Assembly (NCBI RefSeq): GCF_013623775.1
Contig: NZ_JABFAM010000008.1
Span: forward strand, 62,001-126,000
Reading direction: 5' to 3'
DNA from: Rufibacter sp. XAAS-G3-1
GTDB taxonomy: Bacteria; Bacteroidota; Bacteroidia; Cytophagales; Hymenobacteraceae
Length of the DNA: 64,000 nucleotides
Position numbers and translations under genes: made by a program. Below are positions 26,211-35,440 of the stretch, piece by piece (the first letter of the stretch is position 1; every line of letters starts with the position of its first letter). The notes beneath the pieces were generated by a model. It was not told the origin of the DNA. It saw only the letters and a list, made by a program, of their open reading frames with translations, and did no database searches.

Positions 26211-26633
26211 AAGCGGTGATAATAGAACCCGTAGAGACAAGGCATGCCTTGTCTCTATCACGCATTCCTTTCCCCTGCAAAGGCGTATTCCCCTCCTAAC
26301 GGAAAGATGAATGCTTCGCCTAAAACCGATAGTCTTGAATTAGCTGTAAACAGTGGTTTTAGATAGATGCACGAAGGACGCGTGGAACGTAGCCAATATT
26401 TCCCTGAGCTCCTAAGAGGAGACTATTATGAGCGAAAGTACCCCTTCTGGAAAGGGAATAACCCCTGGCGTTGAAGATGAATCCTGGAAAGGAGGAGAAA
26501 CATTACCCCCGTTTTCATCACGTTTTAGGCCTGTTTTCCTGAAAACGACCCTGAAACAGAATGCATCCTTTAGAAGGCTAGCGGGAGTGAGAGGCGGCTT
26601 TTCGCTCCTTTTTCTAAAAAACAGGTCGAAAAC
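26211..26633. other. Intergenic region after the structured element
   Basis: Holds a GTAGAGACAAGGC/GCCTTGTCTC palindrome (26229-26260) and two GTTTT-type palindromes (26522-26560 and about 26597-26634). The ORFs here are short and overlap the repeats. No gene supported. Confidence 0.5.
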
Positions 26634-26669
26634 AAAAAGGCCTTACCGCTATAGCAGTAAGGCCTTTTT
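26634..26669 (-). terminator. Terminator of typA
   Basis: AAAAAGGCCTTAC-loop-GTAAGGCCTTTTT, 13 pairs with A/T-rich ends, 24 bases beyond the typA stop. Confidence 0.85.
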
Positions 26670-26692
26670 ATATTATCAGAGAATTCTAGTCC

Positions 26693-28492
26693 TTAGTTGT
26701 TTCCCCAGCGCTTACGCTCGTTCTCATCCAGGTAGATTTTCCGCATTCTGATGCTCTTTGGCGTGATCTCCAACAGCTCATCTTTCTGGATGTACTCCAT
26801 GGCTTCTTCCAGCGAGAATTGTTTCTTAGGAACAATCTTCACGTTGTTGTCAGAACCAGAGGCCCGCATGTTGGTCAACTGCTTGCCTTTCTGGATGTTC
26901 ACCGTTAAGTCATTCTGACGAGAGTGCTCGCCAATTACCTGACCCATGTACACCTCTTCGCCGGGCTCCACAAAGAACACGCCTCTGTCTTGCAGTTTGT
27001 CAATAGAGTAAGCAGTACCAGGGCCAGTCTCCATGGCAATCAAAGAACCGTTGATGCGGCCCGGGATAGCGCCTTTGAACGGCTCATAGGCTTGGAAACG
27101 GTGGTTCATGATGGCCTCACCAGCGGTAGCAGTCAAGACGTTGTTACGCAGGCCAATCAAACCACGGGCCGGAATGTTGAACTCCAGGTGCTGCAAGTCG
27201 CCCTTCGGCTCCATGATGGTCAGGTCACCTTTACGCTGCGTTACCAGTTCAATCACTTTACCGGCAGATTCCTCAGGAACATCCACTACTAAGTGTTCCA
27301 TTGGCTCATGTTTCTGGCCGTCAATTTCTTTGAAGATCACCTGCGGCTGGCCTACCTGTAATTCGTAGCCCTCGCGGCGCATGGTTTCAATCAAGACAGA
27401 CAAATGGAGAATACCACGTCCGTATACTAAGAAGGTATCTTCCTTATCAGTTTCGTCTACCCGCAGCGCCAGGTTTTTCTCCATCTCTTTGAACAAACGG
27501 TCACGTAAGTGACGCGATGTTACAAATTTGCCCTCTTTCCCGAAGAAAGGAGAGTTGTTGATGGTGAACAGCATGTTCATGGTAGGCTCATCAATAGAGA
27601 TGCGCTCCAACGGCTCTGGGTTCTCGAAGTCAGCCAGGGTATCGCCAATCTCGAAGCCTTCAATACCCGTTACGGCGCAGATTTCACCAGCAGATACAGC
27701 GGGAACACTCACGCGGCCCAGGCCTTCAAACACCTGAAGTTCTTTGATTTTCACTTTCTTGATAGAACCGTCGCGCTTGCAAAGGCTCATGTTGGCACCT
27801 TCGGTGATGGTACCGCGTTTTACGCGCCCGATCGCGATACGGCCCACAAAAGAAGAGTAGTCCAGAGAAGTGATCTGCATCTGCGGCGTGCCTTCTTCTG
27901 AAGGGGCCGGCGGAATCACGTCAATGATCGCATCTAAAAGAGGCGTGATGTTATCGGTTGGTTTCTGCCAGTCGGTGCTCATCCAGCCGTTTTTGCTGGA
28001 ACCATAGATCGTCACGAAGTCCAACTGGTCTTCCGTAGCGTCCAGGTTGAACATCAGGTCGAAGACCATCTCGTGTACTTCGTCCGGACGGCAGTTTTCT
28101 TTGTCTACTTTGTTTACCACCACAATCGGCTTAAGGCCTAACTGTACGGCTTTGCCTAGCACGAAACGGGTCTGGGGCATAGGGCCTTCAAAGGCATCTA
28201 CCAACAAAAGAACCCCGTCGGCCATTTTCAGTACGCGCTCCACTTCCCCTCCAAAGTCGGCGTGACCAGGCGTGTCAATGATGTTGATTTTTACATCTTT
28301 GTAACGCACCGATACGTTTTTGGAAACGATGGTGATGCCGCGCTCCCGCTCCAGGTCATTGTTGTCCAGGATGAGGTCGTCGAAGTGTTGGTGGGCGTCA
28401 AAAATTTTTGAGGCGTGGATAATTTTGTCTACCAGCGTGGTCTTACCGTGGTCCACGTGGGCAATAATCGCGATGTTGCGGATACTTTGCAT
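26693..28492 (-). CDS. typA: Translational GTPase TypA/BipA
   Basis: Ribosome-associated GTPase of the EF-G class, involved in 50S assembly and growth under cold or stress. The 599-residue protein has P-loop AHVDHGKTTL (10-19), RGITI, DTPGHADFGGEVER, NKVDKENCRP, followed by domain 2, EF-G-like domains and the BipA-specific C-terminus. Length is typical. A TACCTTTG box on the minus strand at 28515-28522 gives a likely promoter. Confidence 0.96.
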   Translation of the reverse strand: MQSIRNIAIIAHVDHGKTTLVDKIIHASKIFDAHQHFDDLILDNNDLERERGITIVSKNVSVRYKDVKINIIDTPGHADFGGEVERVLKMADGVLLLVDAFEGPMPQTRFVLGKAVQLGLKPIVVVNKVDKENCRPDEVHEMVFDLMFNLDATEDQLDFVTIYGSSKNGWMSTDWQKPTDNITPLLDAIIDVIPPAPSEEGTPQMQITSLDYSSFVGRIAIGRVKRGTITEGANMSLCKRDGSIKKVKIKELQVFEGLGRVSVPAVSAGEICAVTGIEGFEIGDTLADFENPEPLERISIDEPTMNMLFTINNSPFFGKEGKFVTSRHLRDRLFKEMEKNLALRVDETDKEDTFLVYGRGILHLSVLIETMRREGYELQVGQPQVIFKEIDGQKHEPMEHLVVDVPEESAGKVIELVTQRKGDLTIMEPKGDLQHLEFNIPARGLIGLRNNVLTATAGEAIMNHRFQAYEPFKGAIPGRINGSLIAMETGPGTAYSIDKLQDRGVFFVEPGEEVYMGQVIGEHSRQNDLTVNIQKGKQLTNMRASGSDNNVKIVPKKQFSLEEAMEYIQKDELLEITPKSIRMRKIYLDENERKRWGNN

Positions 28493-28514
28493 TCAAGAGG
28501 TTATTTTCAGTCCG

Positions 28515-28522
28515 CAAAGGTA
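28515..28522 (-). promoter_or_regulatory. Promoter -7 box of typA
   Basis: TACCTTTG on the minus strand, 23 bases upstream of the start codon, matching TAnnTTTG. The -33 part is unclear. Confidence 0.45.
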
Positions 28523-29023
28523 GGGGATTTCTTAGTTTTTTCTATACTTTTTATGAAAAAGCCCTTTTGCCCAACCACTTACGGGTATTTGATTATTTGA
28601 TGCAACAGAAGGGTAGTCCACTAAGTTCCTGTGAAGGCGTTCGGCGCGGTAGAAGTAGGAGGGAAAGCAACAGAAAGCAGTTCCTATTCCTTGCCGTTTG
28701 CTCAAACCAAAAACCTCACTTCTTGCCCTTTTCTTAGAAGCGGCCTTCTGCCTGCACAGGACTCAAGCATCTTCTGTGCTGCTAGATTTCCTGGCTCATT
28801 TCTGCCGGTTTTTCGCCTTGAAACCCCAAAGAAAGCAAGAACGGTTGCTAGGACTATATTAGATAAAATAAGATTAAAACGAACGTCTGTTTTCTGCGTA
28901 ATCTCCGGTTCCAGGCGTACCTTTACTTGCTGAAAGAATTCTGCGGGAGAAGTGATGTTTGGAGGCCTGTGCAGGAAAATCCGCGGTGTACTTGTCTATA
29001 CTTAAAACGATACCCATACTACT
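28523..29023. other. Intergenic region between typA and the DUF3050 gene
   Basis: About 500 bases without a convincing gene, RNA or clear repeat; contains the divergent promoters only by inference. An open frame at 28631-28933 has no protein-like features. Confidence 0.4.
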
Positions 29024-29848
29024 ATGCCTGTCATTTTGGAGAAAACCGGATTCTCACCCACGCTTCTGCCTTTTTATCAGGAAAAAATAAAAGGACTGCA
29101 GCAGGAGTTACGCCCGCACCGTGAGGCGCTCATGCAACACCCCCTCTATGAGTCCATCTATGACCTCGCCGACCTGCGGGTATTTATGGAGCACCACATC
29201 TTCGCCGTGTGGGATTTCATGAGCCTGCTCAAGAGCCTGCAACGCCACCTTACCTGCGTAGACGTGCCCTGGACACCCCACGGCAGCCCTGCCAACCGCA
29301 GGCTCATCAATGAGATTGTGCTGGAAGAAGAAACCGACGTGGACCCCGAGGGAAACCCCATCAGCCACTTTGAGCTCTACGTGCGGGCCATGGAAGAGTG
29401 CGGCGCCGATACCCGCCTGATTCATGAGTTCATGGCCGGCCTGCACCAGGGCAAATCAGTGTTTACCCAACTGGAGACTCTTCCGGTGCCGGGCCACACC
29501 AAAGAGTTCGTCAGCCATACGTTTCAGATCATAGAGAGCGGGCAGGCGCACCGCATCGCCGCCGCCTTTACCTTCGGGCGCGAAGACGTGATTCCAGACA
29601 TGTTCCGCTGCCTCATTGGAGACATGAACCGCCGTTACCCGGGCACGTTAGACACGTTCCAGTATTACATGGATCGCCACATCCACCTAGACGATGAGGT
29701 GCACTCGCCGCTGGCCATGAAAATGGTAGCCGAACTGTGCGGCCAGGACGAACATAAGTGGGAAGAGTGCCGTCAGGAAGCCGTGGCCTGCCAGAAGATG
29801 CGTCTACACCTGTGGGATGGCATTCTCGCTAAGATCCGGCGCTACTAA
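29024..29848 (+). CDS. DUF3050 domain-containing protein
   Basis: A 274-residue soluble protein with no signal peptide. It matches the DUF3050 pattern from memory: HPLYESIYDLADLRVFMEHHIFAVWDFMSLLK near the start, DVPWTPHGSP, NEIVLEEETDVDPEGNPISHFELY, and a histidine-rich C-terminal half ending with DRHIHLDDEVHSPLAMKM. It is mostly helical and related by pattern to the haem-oxygenase-like/TENA fold, with conserved His and Glu that could hold metal, but no reaction is known to me. Two small genes follow in the same direction. Confidence 0.8.
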   Translation: MPVILEKTGFSPTLLPFYQEKIKGLQQELRPHREALMQHPLYESIYDLADLRVFMEHHIFAVWDFMSLLKSLQRHLTCVDVPWTPHGSPANRRLINEIVLEEETDVDPEGNPISHFELYVRAMEECGADTRLIHEFMAGLHQGKSVFTQLETLPVPGHTKEFVSHTFQIIESGQAHRIAAAFTFGREDVIPDMFRCLIGDMNRRYPGTLDTFQYYMDRHIHLDDEVHSPLAMKMVAELCGQDEHKWEECRQEAVACQKMRLHLWDGILAKIRRY

Positions 29849-29911
29849 GCGGCTTAAATCCTTTACCTGTGGGTTGCGTACTGTAAAACACAGACCTTAA
29901 CCCACACAACT

Positions 29912-30217
29912 ATGGATTTAGAGAACCTTAGCTCCAACAGCGAGAACATTGAGAACACCGGCTACCTTATTCTGAAAGCCTTCAAAACCAAAGGCACCCA
30001 AGCCGAGGAAGTACTAGGCTGGAACGAGATCTACCCGTTCCTGCACCAGGAAGACGAAAAGCTCCACTACCAAGACGTACAGAAACGGGCCGAAGAACAT
30101 TTGCGCAACCAAGGCTACGCCACGCCAGACCCCGCCGGCCTGCGGTTAACCCCCGTAGGCTACAAGGCGGTGCAGGAGTTGGAAGATGAAGATTTAAGCC
30201 AAAGCAACGCCAGATAA
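29912..30217 (+). CDS. Small acidic hypothetical protein
   Basis: A 101-residue soluble, acidic protein, not recognised. The middle (AEEVLGWNEIYPFLHQEDEKLHYQDVQKRAEEHLRNQGYA) and LRLTPVGYKAV look like a small winged-helix-type unit, which is a weak inference. It sits 63 bases after the DUF3050 gene in the same direction, and the codon usage is like that of its neighbours. Confidence 0.65.
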   Translation: MDLENLSSNSENIENTGYLILKAFKTKGTQAEEVLGWNEIYPFLHQEDEKLHYQDVQKRAEEHLRNQGYATPDPAGLRLTPVGYKAVQELEDEDLSQSNAR

Positions 30218-30227
30218 GCCATAGACC

Positions 30228-30581
30228 ATGCAGACGTTTTGGAGGAGTTTTGAGAAAAAGGGGCGGAAAACGTCTGTCATGGTGAGTTGCTTTCTATGGG
30301 GCGCTTTGGCCGTGGCCTGTACCTCATCCAGAGACAGCCCGGCTTTGGAAGTGACCGAACCGCAACGCACGTACCGGGTCACGCCCACCGCGCGCGACAT
30401 GAACAACCAGTCCAGCCAGGTGAACCAGAAAAAGAACATAGAAGACCGTAACCCCAACTCGCCCGGTAACCATACCCCAGCCGTGAGAAGCCAGAAAATA
30501 CTTCCCGGAAGAGCACCGGTAGCACCAGATACCATCCGGCGCCCGCCCATGCCACCAACAGTAGGTACCACCGGGCAATAA
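30228..30581 (+). CDS. Small hypothetical lipoprotein
   Basis: A 117-residue frame starting 10 bases after the previous stop. It has a basic N-terminus, a hydrophobic stretch (VMVSCFLWGALAVACTSS) with a lipobox-like AVAC, then a polar, proline- and asparagine-rich tail without domain signs. Export to the cell envelope as a lipoprotein is likely; function is unknown. The opposite strand is also open here, so coding on the plus strand is only moderately sure. Confidence 0.55.
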   Translation: MQTFWRSFEKKGRKTSVMVSCFLWGALAVACTSSRDSPALEVTEPQRTYRVTPTARDMNNQSSQVNQKKNIEDRNPNSPGNHTPAVRSQKILPGRAPVAPDTIRRPPMPPTVGTTGQ

Positions 30582-31058
30582 GAGGAGAGCCGTTTCAAGG
30601 CTGTTTTCTGGAAAAGACCATCAAACCACCACTGTCTTCTAAAAGACGGTGGTGGTTTGTTTTATAGCTGTGTAACCACCCCCAGCCCCTCCTAAAGTAG
30701 GAGGGGAGCTTTTTCTCCCACTGCGTTTCCGCCATGATTTTCAGATAGCAGCCTGGAAACAACCCACCCCATCCCCTCCTGGGAGGGGATTCTCCCATAA
30801 GCCATCCTTTTAGCCAATCAACTTATCCGTTTCGCCAATCAGGAGTATTGGCCGTCCACGAAGTGCGTAGAGTTAGCGGCAGCGCTCTACGCACAGCAAA
30901 AGTATAATGCCTTGTGATGGATGGAAGAGCGAATTCAGAATAACTCGAATAACAAAGAAGTACAGCGGCAAGCACAGCGTATAAATCCAAGCCTTCTTCT
31001 GAGCCGCAGCCGTATAGAGTAGGAAAACAAGCGAAACAAAACCTCCCTGCATTTTCGC
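30582..31058. other. Intergenic region with palindromes upstream of metG
   Basis: A GTTTT-like hairpin (30591-30622) follows the lipoprotein stop. CCCCTCCTAAAGTAGGAGGGG (about 30687) and CCCCTCCTGGGAGGGG (about 30773) enclose another hairpin; the first of these is the empty-site form of the sequence interrupted by the MITE at 1976. TGCGTAGAG/CTCTACGCA (30864-30893) is a further small inverted repeat. No gene supported. Confidence 0.5.
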
Positions 31059-31066
31059 TATATTTG
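31059..31066 (+). promoter_or_regulatory. Promoter -7 box of metG
   Basis: TATATTTG matches TAnnTTTG and lies 18 bases before the metG ATG. It overlaps an upstream TTG (31064), which argues against that codon as the start. Confidence 0.5.
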
Positions 31067-31084
31067 CCTCTTCAAAGAAAGAAT

Positions 31085-33130
31085 ATGGCCCAGACAACCT
31101 ACCCACAGAGATATACCATTACCGCGGCCTTGCCCTACGCCAACGGCCCTGTGCACATTGGGCATTTGGCCGGCGTGTACATTCCCGCCGATATCTATGC
31201 GCGGTATCTGCGTTCGCGCGGCCGCGACGTGAAGTTTGTCTGCGGGTCAGACGAGCACGGCGTTCCTATCACCATCAGAGCGAAGAAGGAAGGCATCACG
31301 CCGCAACAGGCCGTAGACAAATACCACGAACTGATTAAAAGCTCCTTTGCAGATTTCAACATTTCCTTCGATATCTATTCCCGCACGTCGTCCAAGACGC
31401 ACGCCGAGATTGCCTCCGGCTTTTTCCGTAAGCTGTATGACGAAGGAAAATTCATTGAGCAAACCACGAAGCAGTACTTCGATGAGAAAGCCCAGCAGTT
31501 CCTGGCTGACCGCTACATTGTGGGCACCTGCCCCAAGTGCGGCAACGAGAATGCCTACGGCGACCAATGCGAAAGCTGCGGAACGTCTCTGAACGCCACC
31601 GACCTCATCAACCCAAAAAGCACTTTGAGTGGCGAGCCACCCGTGCTGCGTGAAACCAAACACTGGTACCTGCCCTTAGACCAGTATGAGCCTTGGCTGC
31701 GCGAGTGGATTGTGGAAGGCCACAAAGGCGATTGGAAAACCAACGTGTACGGCCAGTGCAAAAGCTGGATTGACCAGGGCCTGCAGCCCCGCGCCGTCAC
31801 CCGTGACCTGAACTGGGGCGTGCCCGTGCCGGTAGAAGGTGCCGAGGGAAAAGTCCTCTACGTGTGGTTTGATGCGCCCATCGGGTACATCTCCGCTACC
31901 AAAGACCTGACACCCGACTGGGAAACCTACTGGAAAGACAAAAACTCCAAGCTGGTGCATTTCATTGGCAAGGACAACATCGTGTTCCACTGCATCATCT
32001 TCCCGGCCATGCTCAAGGCCCACGGCGACTACGTGCTCCCCGACAACGTACCGGCCAACGAATTCCTGAACCTGGAAGGCAACAAAATCTCCACCTCCCG
32101 CAACTGGGCGGTGTGGCTGCACGAGTACATGCAAGACCTGCCCGGCAAAGCCGATGTGCTGCGTTACGTGCTCTGCGCCAATGCCCCAGAAACCAAAGAC
32201 AACGACTTCACCTGGAAAGACTACCAGGCCCGCAACAACAACGAGCTGTTGGCCATCTTCGGGAACTTCATCAACCGCGCGGTGGTGCTCACCCACAAAT
32301 ACTACAACGGTGCTGTTCCGCAGCGCGGTGCCTTAGCCCCGTATGATGAGGAAGTGTTGGCCCAGTTGGCTGATTTCCCCGAGAAGATTGCGCTCTCCCT
32401 GGAACTGTACCGCTTCAAAGAAGCCTTAGGTGAACTGATGAACCTAGCCCGCCTCGGGAACAAATACCTCGCCGACACGGAGCCCTGGAAACTGATCAAG
32501 ACCGATGCCGCGCGGGTGGAAACCATTATGAATATCGCGCTGCAGATCTCTGCTAGTTTGGCTATTCTGTCTGAACCGTTTTTACCGGAAACAGCCAATA
32601 AACTGGCCAACATGCTACAGTACACCGCCGGTAAATGGAACGAAGCCGGTTCTCCAGACCTACTCCCGGCTGGGCACACCATCGGCGAAGCCGCGCTTCT
32701 GTTTGAGAAGATTGAAGATGTCGTGATGGAGGCGCAGGTGCAGAAACTATTGGATACCAAGAAGGAAAACGAACTGGCCAACGCCGTAGCCGCGCCCGCC
32801 AAAGAAGACATCACCTTTGAGGATTTCTCTAAAATTGACATCCGGGTAGGGACTATTCTGGAAGCGGAGAAAGTTGCCAAAACCAAAAAGCTGCTAAAAT
32901 TAAAAGTAGACACCGGCCTTGACCAGCGCACCATTGTGAGCGGTATTGCCGAGCACTTCAACCCCGAGGAGATTATTGGGCAGCAAGTAAGTGTGCTGGT
33001 GAACTTAGCCCCGCGCGAGATAAAAGGAATCGTGAGCCAAGGCATGCTCCTGATGGCCGAGAACGCCGATGGTTCTTTGGCGTTTATGCAACCCTCCAAA
33101 CCGGTGGTGAACGGGGGCGGAGTGTCGTAG
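31085..33130 (+). CDS. metG: Methionyl-tRNA synthetase
   Basis: Charges tRNA-Met. The 681-residue protein has a class I core with [16 protein letters not shown] (HIGH motif), a zinc knuckle region ([18 protein letters not shown]), and KISTSRNW (KMSKS equivalent) near 339. An anticodon-binding helical domain follows, then a C-terminal tRNA-binding (EMAP/Trbp111-like) domain ([14 protein letters not shown] ... MLLMAEN), which allows dimer formation. ATG 31085 is chosen over the upstream TTG because of the promoter box. Confidence 0.96.
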   Translation: MAQTTYPQRYTITAALPYANGPVHIGHLAGVYIPADIYARYLRSRGRDVKFVCGSDEHGVPITIRAKKEGITPQQAVDKYHELIKSSFADFNISFDIYSRTSSKTHAEIASGFFRKLYDEGKFIEQTTKQYFDEKAQQFLADRYIVGTCPKCGNENAYGDQCESCGTSLNATDLINPKSTLSGEPPVLRETKHWYLPLDQYEPWLREWIVEGHKGDWKTNVYGQCKSWIDQGLQPRAVTRDLNWGVPVPVEGAEGKVLYVWFDAPIGYISATKDLTPDWETYWKDKNSKLVHFIGKDNIVFHCIIFPAMLKAHGDYVLPDNVPANEFLNLEGNKISTSRNWAVWLHEYMQDLPGKADVLRYVLCANAPETKDNDFTWKDYQARNNNELLAIFGNFINRAVVLTHKYYNGAVPQRGALAPYDEEVLAQLADFPEKIALSLELYRFKEALGELMNLARLGNKYLADTEPWKLIKTDAARVETIMNIALQISASLAILSEPFLPETANKLANMLQYTAGKWNEAGSPDLLPAGHTIGEAALLFEKIEDVVMEAQVQKLLDTKKENELANAVAAPAKEDITFEDFSKIDIRVGTILEAEKVAKTKKLLKLKVDTGLDQRTIVSGIAEHFNPEEIIGQQVSVLVNLAPREIKGIVSQGMLLMAENADGSLAFMQPSKPVVNGGGVS

Positions 33131-33148
33131 GAATTAAAGAATTAAGGT

Positions 33149-33394
33149 GCGTTTTCAGCGTGTTTTGGTAAAAATGGGCTGAAAACGCATTTCGTGCCGT
33201 GGTTGGTGTTCCGTGCCGTTGTTGGTGTTATCACCAACAATCCTTTAGCGGTTCCCCTCTCAAAACTACCATTAAACTGAACGGAGTAGAAAAAGCACCA
33301 GCAACGGCGAATACGAAAAAAGACCAATCAGGGTAATTGGGTGTGAAATGCGTTTTCAGCCTGTTTTGGTAAAAATGGGCTGAAAACGCATTTT
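33149..33394. repeat. Two nearly identical GTTTT palindromes between convergent genes
   Basis: TGCGTTTTCAGCGTGTTTTG...GCTGAAAACGCA at 33149-33189 and the same sequence with one change at 33350-33390, separated by 160 bases. Their near identity contrasts with the diversity of other copies in the window and suggests a recent duplication or conversion. They may end transcription of metG and the convergent gene. Confidence 0.7.
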
Positions 33395-33398
33395 GCTT

Positions 33399-34277
33399 TT
33401 AGCCTTTACCTTCAATGAACACTTGTTCTTTAGGCGGAAACAGGCGGTCAATGACATTGATTAACCGGGCACGGGTTTTCTTGTTGCGCTTACGCAAGGC
33501 CAGATGCTTGTACTCAAACTCCTGGATGCGGGCTATTTCCTGCGCTACGGTACATTTTTTCAGGTGCGATTCCAGGAAGAACTGGCTAATGTGTTCGTTC
33601 CACTCGTCCTTATTGCCCCAATAGTGCGCCAGCCAGGGTTTGGCCTCCTGCAACTTATAGGTTTCCTCCAAGGCAACAGAAAGAGCGAATTGCTCTATCA
33701 GGCGGGGCGTCACTTCCTGGGCGCACATTTTGTCGCAGACTTCCAGGGCCAAGGTAACGGCCGCCAGGTTTTGTTGGGGAGGAAGCGCGACCACCCCGGC
33801 ATTCCACATCTGGTGACGCTCGGTTATCATGAATCTGCCGAAGTCCATGCCTTTCACCTGCTGCCACATCCGTTTTTCGGTCTTGCTTTTCAAGGCCGAG
33901 AGTTTGCCTTCCATCTGGTGCATGAAGGCGGCCCCTTGCATCAATTGTACCCGTAAATTCTGAGGGTTCTGGTACAGGAAAACGTCAGAGTCTAAGTACA
34001 TGACCGCATGGTCTGGGTGCTGCCGGATCAATTGTTCAATGGCTTTGATCTTCACGCGCCAGAAGAAATTGTGCGGGCCTTTCCAGGCGGTGAGCTGCTC
34101 CTCAGAAATGCTGATGATCTGTACCTGTTGCGCTAAATGCTGGTAATACTGCGGATAATCTGTGAAGACGTAGATAGAAGACAGTTCCTTTTGGTGCGGC
34201 AAAAACGACAGAATAGCGAAGTTCGCCTGGTAGTGGTTTTTGATGTTAGGGCCAAACGTAAGGAACAGTAGATTCAT
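33399..34277 (-). CDS. Glycosyltransferase-like protein (GT-A fold, DxD motif)
   Basis: A 292-residue soluble protein. MNLLFLTFGPNIKNHYQANFAILSFL at the start and AVMYLDSDVFLYQNP around residue 108 (DxD-type DSD) fit a nucleotide-sugar transferase of the GT-A fold. It ends in a basic tail (ALRKRNKKTRARL). The frame is open 28 codons further upstream with a TTG-type start, but the ATG at 34277 begins exactly at the family-like start. The sugar and acceptor are unknown, and no polysaccharide cluster surrounds it. Confidence 0.7.
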   Translation of the reverse strand: MNLLFLTFGPNIKNHYQANFAILSFLPHQKELSSIYVFTDYPQYYQHLAQQVQIISISEEQLTAWKGPHNFFWRVKIKAIEQLIRQHPDHAVMYLDSDVFLYQNPQNLRVQLMQGAAFMHQMEGKLSALKSKTEKRMWQQVKGMDFGRFMITERHQMWNAGVVALPPQQNLAAVTLALEVCDKMCAQEVTPRLIEQFALSVALEETYKLQEAKPWLAHYWGNKDEWNEHISQFFLESHLKKCTVAQEIARIQEFEYKHLALRKRNKKTRARLINVIDRLFPPKEQVFIEGKG

Positions 34278-34365
34278 GCAACGAAGGTACAAAAAGGAAT
34301 AAGTTAGACGATAGGCCCAGAAAGTAAAGCGGCGTGCCCAGGCACTACCGGCACAAACCAAAACC

Positions 34366-34415
34366 CCTTTCTGGTTTTAGGCTGATTTTCCAAAAACCGG
34401 CCTAAAACCAGAAAG
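34366..34415. repeat. GTTTT palindrome
   Basis: CCTTTCTGGTTTTAGGC...GCCTAAAACCAGAAAG, a long-armed copy beyond the end of the quinone oxidoreductase gene (minus strand). Confidence 0.7.
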
Positions 34416-34442
34416 CGTTCTTTCTCTACTCTATCTCTGGAC

Positions 34443-35435
34443 TTAGGGTTTAGAACTGCCGCCCTCGCTTACCTTCAGCACGATTTTTCCAATGTGCTCG
34501 CTGCTTTCCATGAGCGCATGGGCTTGCGCGGCCTGTTCTAAATCAAATACTTTGTACAGCACGGGGGTAAACTTTCCGGCTTGTAGCAGGGGCCAAACGC
34601 GCTGTGCTATGTCGGCGGTGAGGGAGGCTTTGAAGTTTGGGTCGCGGGGGCGCAGGGTGCTGCCGGTAATAGTGAGGCGCTTCTGCATGACCTGCCGTAC
34701 ATCAAACGTACCCTGGGTGCCGTGCATGGCGTTGATGAACACCAAACGACCGTCTGGTTTGAGCAGGTTCAGGTTTTTGGGGATGTAGTCGCCGCCCACC
34801 ATGTCCAGAATCACGTCTATGCCCTCGGCTTTCAGTTCTTCCTCAAAGTCCTGGGTTTTGTAGTTCAGGCACCGGTCAGCGCCCAGTTTCTCGCAGGCTT
34901 GGCACTTTTCTGCGCTGCCCGCCGTCGCGAACACTTTTGCGCCCCAGGCCTTCGCCAACTGAATGGCCGTAATCCCGATGCCGCTGCTTCCGCCGTGCAC
35001 CAGCAGCGTCTCGCCGGGTTGTAGGTGGCCTCTCTGGAAGACGTTGTGCCAGACGGTGAAAACGGTTTCGGGCAGCGAGGCGGCTTCCTCAAAGCTCCAG
35101 CCCTGGGGCAGAGACAGACAGTGCCGGGCATCTACCACCGCATATTCGGCGTAGCCACCACCGGGCAACAAGGCACAGACGGCATCTCCGGGTTTCCAGC
35201 TTTCCACCTCTTTTCCGCTGGCTTCAACAATGCCCGCTATTTCTAAGCCAGGTATATCAACGGGAGCCCCGGCGGGCGGCGGATAATGGCCTTTGCGCTG
35301 CGCCACGTCGGGACGGTTGATTCCGGCGGCGTGCACCCGCACCAACACCTGGTGGGCCTCTGGCGAAGGAGTGGCGCGTTCCTGTATCTGTAGCACTTCC
35401 GGCGTGCCGGGTTGGGTAATGACTACTGCTTTCAT
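34443..35435 (-). CDS. NAD(P)H-quinone oxidoreductase, zinc-free MDR family
   Basis: A 330-residue medium-chain dehydrogenase/reductase of the quinone oxidoreductase/PIG3 type. It has the GroES-like N-terminal domain (VHAAGINRPDVAQRKGHYPPPAGAPVDIPGLE), the nucleotide-binding VHGGSSGIGITAIQLAKAWGAKVFATAGS near 140-170 and LDMVGGDYI. Zinc-binding cysteines are missing, as is normal for this group. It probably reduces quinones or enones with NADPH in the cytoplasm. The lactonase gene ends 5 bases upstream, suggesting one transcript. Confidence 0.9.
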   Translation of the reverse strand: MKAVVITQPGTPEVLQIQERATPSPEAHQVLVRVHAAGINRPDVAQRKGHYPPPAGAPVDIPGLEIAGIVEASGKEVESWKPGDAVCALLPGGGYAEYAVVDARHCLSLPQGWSFEEAASLPETVFTVWHNVFQRGHLQPGETLLVHGGSSGIGITAIQLAKAWGAKVFATAGSAEKCQACEKLGADRCLNYKTQDFEEELKAEGIDVILDMVGGDYIPKNLNLLKPDGRLVFINAMHGTQGTFDVRQVMQKRLTITGSTLRPRDPNFKASLTADIAQRVWPLLQAGKFTPVLYKVFDLEQAAQAHALMESSEHIGKIVLKVSEGGSSKP

Positions 35436-35440
35436 AGCGG

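Noticed and set aside
28523-29023. Possible structural RNA (RNase P or tmRNA) in the gap before the DUF3050 gene
   Set aside because: Conserved core sequences of these RNAs could not be found on either strand.
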